From contig NC_091497.1 in the NCBI RefSeq assembly GCF_947461875.1, positions 4,532,868 to 4,596,867 on the forward strand: a stretch of 64,000 nt of DNA, given 5' to 3'. Origin of the DNA: Haliaeetus albicilla. Lineage: Eukaryota > Chordata > Aves > Accipitriformes > Accipitridae. Each line of letters starts with the position of its first letter. Position 1 is the stretch's first letter. The notes below the pieces were generated by a model, which worked only from the letters and a program-made list of their open reading frames with translations, made no database searches and was not told where the DNA came from. Shown in pieces: positions 37,501-50,216 of this stretch. The position numbers were made by a program, and so were the translations under genes.

Positions 37501-40500
37501 TCTTCAGTATTGGTGAAAATATATGGCATTTAAAGACAAAAGGACAAATTCTGTGAAACCACATATCTATACCCCTTTAAAAAGTGTTTTTGAAAATTCT
37601 GCACAGTAGTATTTTTACTGAGGCCCTGAGTCAGCAAAGCAAGTAAGCAATTGCCTAATTCAAGCACATGTACTCCTTACTGAAATGTAAGAAACTAACA
37701 GCTAAATCCCTCTCCCAGGAGCCCTTAGCCTTAAAATTCTACTCATTCTGTTTGCTTTAGATCATTTTAAAATTACTCAGATGTTTTTAAAAAATATGTT
37801 ATTATACACACAAAAGTGGATGCCTAGTCAAAGTGTTTCTGTATTAACTTGAATGCTACATTATTTTCCAATGTTTCTCAAACTCAGCATTTCTTGCCGA
37901 ACTGCGTTTGATGCATTTATGTGAGATTTGGCTACTCACAAAGCACCTGTATCACTGCCTACAACAACAAAAAAGAAGAGTGGAGAAAGTGTATCTAATA
38001 AAAAATTCCAACCTGCACAAACTTCTTGCTTAATTGCCTTCTGTTAAAAGTGACGTAGAAAAGTTGTTAAAAACTTTCTCTTGGCTGCGGTCACAAATGA
38101 ACGATGTTCACACTTACAGACATTCTAATGGAGGTAAATAGCTTCTTTACTGCACCACAGTAGTCAGTTATTATTAACTATTAAACCAATTACTGAGGAT
38201 TGACTTCTGAAAACTAACTCTTGTACTCTAAAACTGAGTGCCTACTGGTTCACATTACAGCAGCCACTTGGGGATATATGTTGGCATACCACTGTCTAGA
38301 TTTATAAAAAGAACCTCACATTAACATGGTGTCTGTTGGATAATTCTGTAGGATGCATTACAACTCCAGTCTTCAGGACAGGGTCAAATGCAGAAACTTA
38401 TTTTCACATCTTTCCTCTCTGGGACATGATAATTTAGAAAGCAGCTTGCATTGCCCCAGGAAAAAAATTCATGCTCAGACTTTTCCATATGTCATTCCTT
38501 AAAAATGTTTTCTTAATTTAGAATGAAGTCCTCAAATTAAACTGAAAGGTGTATTTTGGTAACAATGTCTAGAAGGATGTGAGCTCTCTGGAGAAATGGC
38601 TCCCACATGGAAGACCTGCAGTTTTTCTCCAAATCCGTTAGAATTGCTCCATAATCTGAAAGCATGTAACACTTTCAGCTTTCAAGGTTGGCACAATGCA
38701 GAGGCAAAATATGCTAAAACACTTAATGGAGTAGTACTTTATCTTGCTATTGGGGAAATGATAGTCACAGATGAGATATGTCTTTGTTACCTTTTTCAGT
38801 AGCACTAACAAATCATGGACTAAAAAACACAAATTAGCCAGTATGAACAGACCTTATCTATGTCAAAGGTCTTGAATTTTGATGATAAAACACCATATCT
38901 CAGTAGATGGAAACGACAGAGAAAAAAGTTCTATCATCAGCTCTACAGCGTACCTCTTCATTCTTCAAGCAAGTTCAGTGCCTTGAAAAACAGGATCCCC
39001 GGAGACTCTATTGTGATATATTTGCAGTGGTCCCTCAAATTAGAAACTATCTGCTTCAGCTTGTAGGTAAAGCGTTGCAAATCTTCTTCGCTTTTCCTTG
39101 CTCGCTAGTCTCCAGGCACTCCTATTCTTCCAGCTCTGCTGGGAAATCACAAGCCACACAGCTGTAAACAGCTGGACATGAAATTCCATGTCCACATGAG
39201 AAACCCACAGCTCTACGTACTCGGATAGGTGATTCCCTTGGCCATAAATCTACTTAATAACTTCAGCCGATGGTAGCGGCAGGTTGGAGGGGAAGGCTGA
39301 ACTCAGTGTTCTAACTTCGGAGTTAACATTAACTTCTAGAAAAAACTTCTCTGCAAGCAGATAAACCCTAGTTATAGGCCTGTCGTTAGTCCCACCCTGC
39401 AATGGCACCTCTCCAGTTCCTCAGAAGGGAAATCATTTTGTCAATGCCTTCCAATTTCAAGCTTCTTTTTTTTGTCTAATCCCAGATGTCATATCTTTCC
39501 AGTGCCATGGAAGAGCAGAATATTTTTACATCATATTTTAGCAGATGGAATCCATTCCAGCCAAATTTATCACTGCCAGATGGCTGACCCTTATTTACTG
39601 ATGAAAAGTTAGACACAGAGATAAACTTTAGTCAGTTAAAACATCCAAATTTTTTCCATGAAAATGGCAGGGTAGCTCTTCCCTCACCATTTTCACCAGC
39701 ACCAACAGATCATCAGCTTCCACCAGGTCAATCTCTAGCAATAAATCAATAGACCTTCATGTGAGATGGTAACATCTTCTGGATTGAATCACAAGATCAG
39801 CCAGCAAAGGATTTAGGCCTTTGATACTGCAATTAGTAAGGAATATACTAAACTATACTTTAATATATTTGAAATGAATGCATTTTTCAGTGTTTGCAAG
39901 ATAAAAGCCCCATGTACAATGGGGCAAATGTGCAATGGAGGGTCAAAGGGTTTGCAGGTGAGGCAGATATAAGTAATGTATTACATACATTATTTATTGG
40001 CTACTTTCTTAGTTGAAGAATAAGAATAAGCTCTGGAGCTGGAAAGCTTACATGGAATGAAAATTTCAGTATCCAGGTAAAGATGAAGACCATCAGCATC
40101 TTACCAAAGATTAAAAAAACCCTAAGCTTGTCTACTGAATTTATAGGCTTCAATTTCATCCCAGAGCAGTTCTATACCATATTCTATATTTAACAGTTTA
40201 GTAGTTGGGTTCTGCTTTTGAAAATCATGTTAAATGGTGCATACAGAGATTTGGAGAAGTAGAAAGGGAAGATGCAATGAAGGATAGAAAACAGGTAACC
40301 CTGAGCTGATGATTCATGGACCTGAATTAGATAGCAAACATGAACTCCAACGAGAAAGGTAAGCGATTCTGCAAACAATTTGTAAACTGTGCTGTGTAAA
40401 GCAATGTTGCATTACAGTTCCCTGAAATAGTCTGACTGAAAAATAACAAACCAATGACAAAAAAGTTGTAACACCAGTGCAAGCCTTATTACTCTCTTCG

Positions 40501-43500
40501 TCTTTTGCCTGTAAAAGAGTAGGATCTTCTTTGAAAATCTTCCCGTCTATGGACTACCATATACCTCCTACCAGTAATTCACGTATCACCTGTCCCATTT
40601 CACAGAAAGATGTTTCTCAGAATCTCATGTAGTAGTTAATGTAATTTTTAAAAAGCCCATCTCCTCTCCCCAACTAAGGAGAGCAAATGTGCATAGTATA
40701 ATTACTTGTTTGCTGTAATTTCTCATGAATGCCTTTTAAATGACAACATAAATTTATCTTCCAGAATAGAACTGGAACCCAATGTTTCAATTCCCAGTTT
40801 GTCAAAATGTGTCTGTATGTTAGAAAGGATTAAAAGAGGACCTACATCTTCATGCTTCCACAGTAATACAGCTACTAACTAGCTGCCTGGGAGGTAAGAA
40901 GCTTCCTCAGTGGTCATTATATTTAATAGTTTTCCACTGCTGGTTTTCTTACACCTTTTTTTGGAACATCTGGCCCTGGACACTGACTGGGACAATGTGC
41001 TGGCCTGGTGGGACTGACAGTGTGCAATTTCAGTATTACACGTAGCTTAAAGACAGAGTGTGTTTTCTTAAACCACATGGTATGCAGATAGCACAAAGGA
41101 AAACAGCACTGTGAGTATTTTGGAACAATTTTATACCTTTTTCAGAAGAGTGCAATAACAATCCCTGTCAGAAAAAGAATATAAATTAGGATCAAACATC
41201 GGTTCTATTAAGACCCTTTCTACCTTTAAATTACAAGATCAGAAACAACGTGCAGTGTTATATATGAAATACATGTATGAGAATCTCATCTTTATTGAAA
41301 TATATATGTATATTTCATCTTCATTGGCAAACAATGAACCAAATATTACATAAAAGGGACAATAAATGAAACATAGTACAAATTAAAAGGCTTTCTTAGT
41401 TTCCAGCATCTTTAACATTTAGCTACTAGTTTAAAACTAAACATCTCTTTGTTTTCTTTAACTGCATTTTTGCTATTCTTTCTTCTGCAAGATGCCAGAT
41501 ATGGGAAATCTACAGTAAAGGCAGCTATAACTCCATATAAAGACACGCTTTGGGCAGTATATGGCAGAAGAAATTGAAAGGGTCACAGGTTATGGAAAAT
41601 TTACTTTTTTTTTTGTATCTCTCCTGCAAAGATGAGATTCCAAGAGCGTTAGAAGGGACCGACTACCATACTCACTCCTGCCTGTGTTTTCCATGTTCCT
41701 TTCTCTGGTTTGTCTGCTTCTAGTTCCTTTAAATACCATGCAAATAAAATTTTACATCAGATGATAGGCACACATCCTTCAAATTTAGGATGTGTAAAGG
41801 CAAAAGGTTCAGGTGATGGTTTCAGATCTATTGATAAAGATATATATGCAATTAGAGTTGCTGACCACTGTTAATTGTAAATATTTTCCTCTTCCTGCAC
41901 ACATTCCCACACCCAATGCATAAAATTTGCATGCATGTACTTTTTTTATACAGCAGCCCAGGAAAGAAGTTAGCACTATTTCTTTGAGGTCTTAATTCAA
42001 GTTTTAATTTCATTTGTTTCTCCCCTGTTTACCCTCAAACAGGAAGCAAGCTCTGAGCCTTCAGCACCAGGAACAGACTTCTGTGATTTAATGTGCAGGA
42101 TCAACTCAATTCCTTGAGAAATTCCCAGGAAAAGGGTGCATCAAATAGGCCAGGAGATCTGAGCAAGGTGGCTAGCACATGGAGCCTACCTATCCTTGTT
42201 CCCTCCAGATTTGTGGTCACAGGTGATACCTTGGGTATTAGCTCTGGACTGCAGTAAATAATAAGGGAAATAACGCCTTTTGTAAAAGCTGCAAAAATCT
42301 CTTATAATGAATAGTATCAGGTTACCAACATATAGCATCTGCCTCTCTATTACAGCTATGGCATAATATATCTTTCCCTATTAAATGTTTCAAGGTTAAA
42401 TCTGGAAGTTAATATCTGTATCTAATTGATATCAAGCTACTTAAACTGGACTGTTCAAGAAACACTTTAAGAATCATAGAAATGCAGCTATGAACTGATC
42501 ACTAAGAAGAAACTCTACTTTCCACAAATACTCTATTTAATTTCCTCAAGCATAGCTGTTTTGGCAAAGAACACAGCATTTCCTAGGACCGTGACATAAA
42601 ACACACATGATCAGACACATTGCTTTAAAATTGTGAATGAATGTGCTCGAGATTATTTTTCTTGTTCACTTTCCCTTGACCTTAGCAAGTGAAATTAATT
42701 CAACCACATGTTGAAATATAAAGAATATTGAAATACTGACAGACTGGAAGAACGCTAGCACAAAAGACTTCCTTTCTGAGTGTGAAGTTGCATCACCAGT
42801 GGGTATTTCTTGTCTCAGTCAGGCAGACAAAAAGGTTGTATCTGCCCTGTAACTGTATCCGTATCTGCCTAGCTGAAAGTTTTTCAAGTGAGATAATACA
42901 GAAATGCAGAATAAAAGCATTTACCTGCGCTAAAAACAATGCTTTAATTATCAAAGAGAGATATTTCAAACCTTTCTTTAAAATGGATGTCTAGGACAGG
43001 ATTAGACGCTATAAAATAACCCTTTTTCATTTCATTTCTAGGCAGAGCTACACAGAGCTAAGATATTCAATATGATTCAAAATGAAATGACACGTAATAT
43101 TCTCTTTTATTTGCTGTCTACGAAGCACCAAATTGTAAAATTTAGTAATAGCAGTGAATCTTTTTTTTTTTAATGGTATCTGTAACTGTACCAAGAAATT
43201 CAACCCCTGACTTTAGCTTAAATAAATTCAGACTTTCAATAAGGAAGTGACTGCTACACACAACAAATAATAGCAGCTAGTTCAAACATCAGCCTTAGGG
43301 TAACTTATTTCTTGAAAAAGTAGTTTAAGCTGAAATTTCATTTTCGTAGCTTATTTTATCAGATATCTTTTTAGTACAAAACTTCAATGCTTTGTGGAAT
43401 ACATTTTCACAGTAAAGGATTGCTAGATCAAGCCTATGTTTAACACTCACACTTTTCAAGATGCATATTTATCAAAATAAGTGTTGCACTAGAATCCATT

Positions 43501-46500
43501 TACAAACTTTAGTAAACAATTCACTCTGGAGGAAGGGAAAGTACATGCAAAACCACATTCCTAAAATGAAGTCTGCAAGGCCAGTAAGAATTATTTTGAA
43601 TTGATTATCAAATGAGATTCTGAAAATTGTAAATTGGCTTCACCCATTATTTTTATGTGCAGTAGAAAAGTGTGTGCCAGTGCTATATAGGCAATTAATA
43701 CAGCACCACTGACTTGTGAGAATTTCTTCATGCAAGCAGGTCTACACATTTTTCTTTAGTACTTAACCCACACTTTTCCACAGGTTCTTTTTCTCCTTCT
43801 TATTGAGGAACTTCAGTTTGCACAAATTATTCTCCCAGCAAAATAAAAAAGTACTTTCTTTACAGAGTAGAAGGAGCTCTAGAGTTCCTCTCTCTCCTGT
43901 TAAATTACTCTTTGGCTATGTCTCCATTAACAAGGGCATCAAGGTAGGAATTGATCTGTAGAGCAAAATATTTAGTTCTGAGAGCCAGTGGTGACATCTT
44001 GTGTGTTTTGGGGGCCTTTATTCCAACAGGCTCTGCTCTGGACCTGTTGGCTGACAACCACTAACATTTGGAGTGTATTAGAAAAGATCCTGGACACCAT
44101 CTTTTATTTTAGTTTCATACAGAAAGTATTCATGCAACATGCTCCAAAACGGGTTTATCTTGTGAAAGAGAGCGCAGATTGTGGGAATGAGTGGGGAATC
44201 CACTTTGGAAGCAGACTAGCCTGATCCAAACCAAAATGCTAATGCAGATGTGCCCTATAACCACTCCATCCTCATTCCTAAAATAACACTCTCTCAAGGG
44301 TGTATCACAGCTTCCTCATTTTGTGGGTGTAGCTAGTTCCCTTGACACTGGAAGGAAAAGTTACAATCAAGTCATTACAATTGCCATGACTTCACTCATC
44401 TCCACACAATTTCATTTTAAACTCATAAGGCATGTGATATAGCAATGATAAGTCCAACTGAAGTATGCAACTGCTTTCTGAGCTCCATGGAATCCTAAAA
44501 TTTCAGAGGAAATAAGAGGTGAAGAGGTACACTCTCCTGAATGGCTGTTTTTCAAAGCTGAGATCAAAAGCAGTAAAGCAGCCTGCTGTAGTGAGTCACC
44601 ATTTCCAGATATGTAGTTCTTCAGGGAAAAACATCAGAACTACGCCATTTCTATCAGATTTTGGATTGTTCAATTTCAATGAAAATGTCATGCTTGCTAT
44701 AGGGTACTACGGACCTATTAAAAATGCATACAGAAGAGATAATTCACTATTAAAATGTACACAATTTTAACGTCATTTCTACAGATGCCTATTATATTTC
44801 TATCGAATTTCATAGGTTAAATCCTTATTATGAAATCCCACCATGGCCTTTGTGTTCTCAGCAATAAAGCATAATGCACAGCATGTGTAAGTTTTGTGTT
44901 TATTGTCTTGAGAGAAACAGAACTACGTATAGAAACCTTTAACAAGGCTTCTGCATCTTTCCTCCTACAGTCCCAAAGGGCTGCTAAATTATGGTGCACT
45001 AAAAAACCCATGATACATAAATTTTCTTGCCATCCACCATCCTCTGTTTCCCAGTCTTCTGGGCTGGTCAGATTTGCCCAGTCATTGCCAGTCACAGGGT
45101 TTTGCCAATGGCTGCCTTTGCTTTGGGCATCCTTGTCCACTGAGGTGTTGGGCTTCTAAAGCACGCTCAAATTTTTTAAGATTAACTCTTCAGCACACAT
45201 GGGAACAATCCTGTTGGGTGTGTTAGAGACCCTACAGAATCTTTAAAGCAAAGCAATGCAAAACTGTAATCTTCTTCCCTTAACAGGGGCAACATTGGAC
45301 TATCTATATTGCCTATATATATTGTCCTGAATATCTGCTTAGATTCGTTAGCCTGGTATCTTTCTGATGGTATGACAAAAAAGAAAAAATGACACTGCTT
45401 TTTTTGTTAAAAGTTAAAGCCATATCTGCCAAGAGCAGAAAAACTTAATCTGAATGATTTTGTCACGTAATTTCTTCTAAGAAGAAGAAAGGATACAAAC
45501 ACGTAAAAATAAGGATATTTTTTGTCAAGAGCATAAACACTGATTCACATTTCTGAAAGTAATATGTGGTGGAGAAAAACATACAAATCTTGAAAAAATA
45601 AGACCACGTACAAAAAATAAATACTTCAGCACATTTTAGATCATGTGCGTGATAAAGCTGTTTTCCTAGACAGACAAAGTGTGAAATTCTTGTCATGGTT
45701 CTTAGTCTAAATAATTTCAGTAGGTCAACATTCAGCATGTAGCCTGGAGCAGAGCTCTTACAGAAGTGCTTACCATGTTCTACTACACAGAAAATGTTTC
45801 CTCTTGTCCAGCATTTTCCCCTGATGAAGCAAAAGATTAATAGGATTAGATGCCTTTCCTTGAATCAGTTCAGCAGTTGTTCGACCTCTTGGCATCTTGT
45901 GAACATTTTACTGTTTTTTAAACATTTCTCTTTTCGTTATGTCACCTTTGATCGGCTTTGTGTCTCCCAGTGTCTCTCCCCCGTCTTTGCCCCTTTAAAG
46001 AATGACATTGCTTTGAAAACACCTGAAGACATTCTCAACATTGTACGTCTCACATTGGCTTCTGCTTGAGGGCAAAAGATTACATACCCACCCAACTGAC
46101 GGCTCCCTCTCTGTAAAAACATATTTTAACAGAGTTGTCCCGCAGATACACCATTTTTGCATATTCCTGATTTCTTCCTACCTCATTTCTATTTCCTTGT
46201 AGATATGCTTGTAAGAATTCATTTTCATAACGGGGTGCTAGGGCACCAGCAATGAAAGAGAAAATGCAACACCGCTTTCACTTACAAAGGACAAAACAAT
46301 TTTATCGACGGCAAAGAGACTTCCTCATTAAGACCACCAAATGTACAGAACAGGCACAAATTCCTCTGGACTGTGCTCCTGGAAGCAGAAGGGATGGGAG
46401 CCAGGTCCTGCCCACCAGTCTCCCAGCTGTGTGAGCACAACCCTGTTGCTTGGCTAATATTCTCTTTTCCTGGAAGCAAAGGCAGAGCTAATGCCCATGT

Positions 46501-47552
46501 ACGCAGACACGCGGTGAGTGTCCCTGACTTCTAACCTGGAACAGACTCTCTGAGACTTAATTGCAGCAAGATAAGGAGACGTGGACCTCAGACTTCACCA
46601 TAGATGTACTGTGCATAGACTTGCGGACCACTAATCCTGGTTCCTCCTGATAGTAGCTTGCACCATGTACGTACAATGTGTGTCCTGCAGTCCTGGGCAG
46701 CCAGAACATTCACCAGTCCAGTCTGCACTCTTTTGTGGACATCTGATCTAAATTCCAAAATGTCTGGATCAAGCCCAGACCTCTGGCAAGATTAACTGTG
46801 TAACCTTGCCAGCATTTAACTGTGGTTCATATTCCTATTTCCACCCCGTGCAAAATGACAGGATGATTTTAGGCATTTCCATTACCCAGATTTTGTACAG
46901 GTCTTGAAGGTATTCAGATGAAAGGTGCTGTGCCACGCAGTGCTTCACACAGTGCGAGTACTGTACAAATAACAATTAAAAATATGTTCTTGTTTCATTT
47001 GGCCATGCTGTTGTCTATCTGGATTGGGTTTACTTAGGAGAGCTAATTGCTTTTATGCATGGGAGCACATACATACACATTTATAAAAAGTAAGTAATTA
47101 AAACTGTCTTCTCTCTCTTTGTCCTTTCTACCAACATACTGTGTGCTTCTGTATCATCTGTGGTATAAATTAAAGTGTTTCTCTGTGTGTCAATCTCTGC
47201 TGTTGTACCTGAATCATAATGCTGTTGTGACCTTGTGTCTTCTCTCTACTGTACCAGTAGAGATATGTTGTGGGCAAGTCCCAGATCTTTCTGGAGATAG
47301 TTCCCTTCTTGTCACGCCAGTGGGAACGCTGTCTGCAAGAAGAGCTGAGGTCCCCAAAAAATCTAAGCAGCCTCCCCAGCTACAGACTAGGGTCCAGTTT
47401 CACACAGGCACTCTGACACTTGGTTCCAATTCAAAATGAAAATAAAAAGTTGTGAAATTCTCGGTGAAAAGGGGGTTGAGGTCTAATTCCAGGGTCATCG
47501 GTTGGGAAGACCATCCAGCAGCCCACGAAGCTCCACAAATCCCAGCTGGCCA
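34552..47552. other. Gene-empty AT-rich DNA
   Basis: Thirteen kilobases with no supported gene, RNA or clear transposon. Open frames are under 108 codons and lack domains. Minor items are an imperfect inverted repeat GAAATATA.../TATATTTC near 41,297-41,315 and a CR1-tail-like word GAATCATAGAAATGCAG at 42,471-42,487 without further CR1 sequence. Confidence 0.6.
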
Positions 47553-47590
47553 CCCAGTATCTGTGCTGGTCAGGCAGCGCAGATACTGGG
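47553..47590. repeat. Tight 38-nt hairpin (16-bp stem, 6-nt loop)
   Basis: Left arm CCCAGTATCTGTGCTG (47,553-47,568), loop GTCAGG, right arm CAGCGCAGATACTGGG (47,575-47,590). Fifteen of sixteen positions pair by Watson-Crick rules; the remaining one is a G-U wobble in a plus-strand transcript or an A-C mismatch in the minus-strand one. The flanking bases (A and A) do not pair, so the symmetry ends sharply. The stem is shorter than a standard microRNA precursor. It lies in a moderately GC-rich stretch with no recognised gene. Confidence 0.9.
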
Positions 47591-49669
47591 ATCTCTGCTT
47601 TCCAGGCAAGCTGCAATCTCCCAGCAAAGTGTTTTCAGTGATGATTCTTCACTTCTAAACCACCAAAGGGTCTTGGGTCAGCCTCAAACAAAAATATTCC
47701 CTCTGATTAGACTGTAGTAGGTCTGATAACTAAGTCCACATGCTCTGAATAGGTTGTTGGCCACAAGGAGAGGAGAAGAAACCTGCAGCAACTATTTCCC
47801 AGTACGGGTACTCCAGTGACAGACCACCTAAAACTTTTCAAACGTTGTCTCTCTGTATTTCAAGTAGCAGAGTGCAGCCCACGATGGGCAGTTTCCCTGT
47901 GTATTCCTGCTGGCACCCAGCCGGTTTAACCAACCCTGATGCGCACCATAGCCCCAGCAAATTTGGTTTCTGTAGTAAGATTCACATCCATAAGACTGTG
48001 TCAGAGCCTAATTCCTGTTTGAATGATTTATTTCAGCAGTCTCTTAGGTGTCTGTATTAGAGCTAGGGACCAAGAAGGTGTGGTGAATTTGTTGTTAAAT
48101 ATTTTCTTTTCATCAGACATATATATACCTGAAGCTGACTGTCATCAGTGAGGTAGGAAACCACGGTACTCTCCTACTTGCAGACTGTGAGAAGGCATCA
48201 CCTACTGTCAATCGTCAAAAGTATGAAAAAGGCAGCTTTTACAAATGAGACCGTTGGTCACACATGCAGAACCTTTTCTGCTACTTGGCTAGGCAGGAAT
48301 AGCCAGTCTTTAGCTTAGTTCCTTTATCTTCATTTGCACAAATAGCAGCCATTAACCAAGGAGTGAATTCAATCAGCTTGTCTCCAGTGGGAGATAAAGT
48401 TGAAACCATCTGCTAGTTCTTAAAAGCAATGAGGCAAATTTTATTACAGAGTGATTTGGTTACTGTTGCCCTTGTTTCAGCTCACATATTGAAGGCTTTC
48501 TCTCCTGAGGAATCTTGCCTAAGGTCTAAAATGAGACCGGTATGTCCAATGCACTGTTTGTAAATATCAGAAAAAACCCATGGAACTACTGGAAGTGGCT
48601 GCTCAAAAGTGGCATACCAGTCTTTCGGGTCAGGATTAATATATATGGATAGAGTTCCCAGAAGAGTCTTACAATATATCAATTTTCTTTAGGACATTTT
48701 TCCCCTGTTCTTGTCCCATCTTGTTTGTATGCCAATTTCCCTGGAATATAAATAGTTCTAAAATTAAAAATTAACATGAAAATTGCACATCATCTTCTGG
48801 CCTTGATTCTATTACCACAGCATAGCCAATGTTATGTATAACAGTATTTAGACACCTTCACTGCGTTCACCATAGCTAATTATATTTTAAATAAACTCAC
48901 ATTTTAATGTTAACTCATACCATCTGTATGAGGCATCAGTATGAACATCCTTGTTAACTCCGCATTTTGAAACAGTCTAAAGAGGTCCAGACTTCCTTAT
49001 TCCGAATAGATGGACAGAGCCATGTGCTCTTTGAATTCTTATAAAAATTTTCAAATTCCTTTCCAAATCACACCCCAAATGGTTGGGTGAACTTAGTCTT
49101 TTAACTATGGTAGATATACAATACCTCTGTGTAATGTATGTACCATGATATATAGACATGATATATACCTTATACTAAAATAAGATATACAACACCTTGA
49201 TTACTCTTAGGCAGATTAGATAATGAAAGTTTATCAAATTGGAAAATCATGCAAAAAAAATCACATTATCATTCACATCCTCATTCAATAGCAGGCTAGA
49301 GAGGTTGGAGCTGAAGTGGTATAGCTACTTGAATGTCAAGAGGTCTACAATTCTATCTGCTCATTAATGTGAAATAAAAAATTCAGATTATTCTTCACAG
49401 CCCTATTGCCCAAAACTGCAAGTTACTGAGCAGTTTGCCAGTTGCTGGCTGCATGGGCTGGGAAGGACTGGGGGGTTACGAGTAGATAGGCTATACTAAA
49501 GATAAATGTTTGGGCATAGACTCGCTAAGCAAGAATTAATCACACCTGAGAGAATTAGAAACCTGAACATACTGCAAGGACTTGAAAGCTGCAGCCCTGT
49601 TCTGCTAAAAAACTCTGACATAAACTGAATGGTGAGCACACTGCTGGTGCTAAAGAGGCTTCTGCTTAT
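47591..49669. other. Gene-empty DNA
   Basis: No supported gene. A short repeated word CATGATATATA occurs twice near 49,144-49,168. Nothing else notable before the LTR. Confidence 0.6.
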
Positions 49670-49675
49670 AACTAG
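49670..49675. repeat. Target-site duplication, left copy (AACTAG)
   Basis: AACTAG immediately precedes the LTR start and is repeated exactly at 50,211-50,216, marking the integration site. Confidence 0.9.
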
Positions 49676-50210
49676 TGTCCTGGTTTCAGCTGGGATGTAG
49701 TTAACTGTCTTCCTAGTAGCTGGTACAGTGCTATGTTTTGAGTTCAGTATGTGAAGAACGTTGATAACACTGATGTTTTCAGTTGTTGCTCAGTAGTGTT
49801 TAGACTACAGTCAAGGATTTTTCAGCTTCTCATGCCCAGCCAGGGCACCTGACCCAAACTGGCCAACAGTGTATTCCATACCATGGGACGTCCCATCTAG
49901 TTTAGGAACTGGGAAGTGGGGGGCAGGGAATCGCCGCTTGGGGACTGGCTGGGTGTCGGTCGGTGGGTGGTGAGCAATTGCCCTGCGCATCATTTGTACA
50001 TTCCAATCCTTTTATTACTACTGTTGTCATTTTATTAGTGTTATCATTATCATTATTAGTTTCTTCTTCTCTGTTCTATTAAATCGTTCTTATCTCAACC
50101 CAGGAGTTTTACTTCTTCTTTCCGATTTTCTCCCCCATCCCACTGGATGGGGGGGGAGTGAGTGAGTGGCTGCGTGGTGCTTAGCTGCTGGCTGGGGTTA
50201 AACCACGACA
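49676..50210 (+). mobile_element. Solo LTR of an avian endogenous retrovirus
   Basis: A complete 535-bp LTR. It begins TGTCCTGGTTT and ends AAACCACGACA, an 11-bp terminal inverted repeat with one mismatch and TG...CA termini. Both sides carry the identical 6-bp host duplication AACTAG, the duplication length usual for ERVK (beta-like) elements. An ATTAAA poly(A) signal at 50,078-50,083, followed by the TTATCTCAACCC block, puts the element on the plus strand. An AT-rich ATT/TTATCATTA stretch (about 50,010-50,060) precedes it and a G-run lies near 50,150. No internal retroviral genes remain, so the provirus was reduced to a single LTR by recombination between its two LTRs. I remember the terminal sequence as a common bird LTR family but do not assign a subfamily name. 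Confidence 0.93.
50078..50083 (+). terminator. ATTAAA poly(A) signal of the solo LTR
   Basis: ATTAAA lies 128 bp before the LTR end, with a pyrimidine-rich stretch after it, consistent with the R-region poly(A) signal and fixing the orientation. Confidence 0.7.
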
Positions 50211-50216
50211 AACTAG
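50211..50216. repeat. Target-site duplication, right copy (AACTAG)
   Basis: Exact match of the hexamer at 49,670-49,675, directly after the LTR terminus ACGACA. Confidence 0.9.

Noticed and set aside
42471..42500. GAATCATAGAAATGCAG resembling the start of a reversed CR1 tail
   Set aside because: No further CR1 3' blocks follow in order; a 17-bp match alone is insufficient.
44817..45140. Opposed 107- and 87-codon frames
   Set aside because: Both strands open over the same stretch, neither with a domain. Probably chance.
47553..47590. Calling the hairpin a microRNA gene
   Set aside because: The 16-bp stem is too short for Drosha/Dicer-type precursors and no lower stem is visible, so it is listed only as a hairpin.
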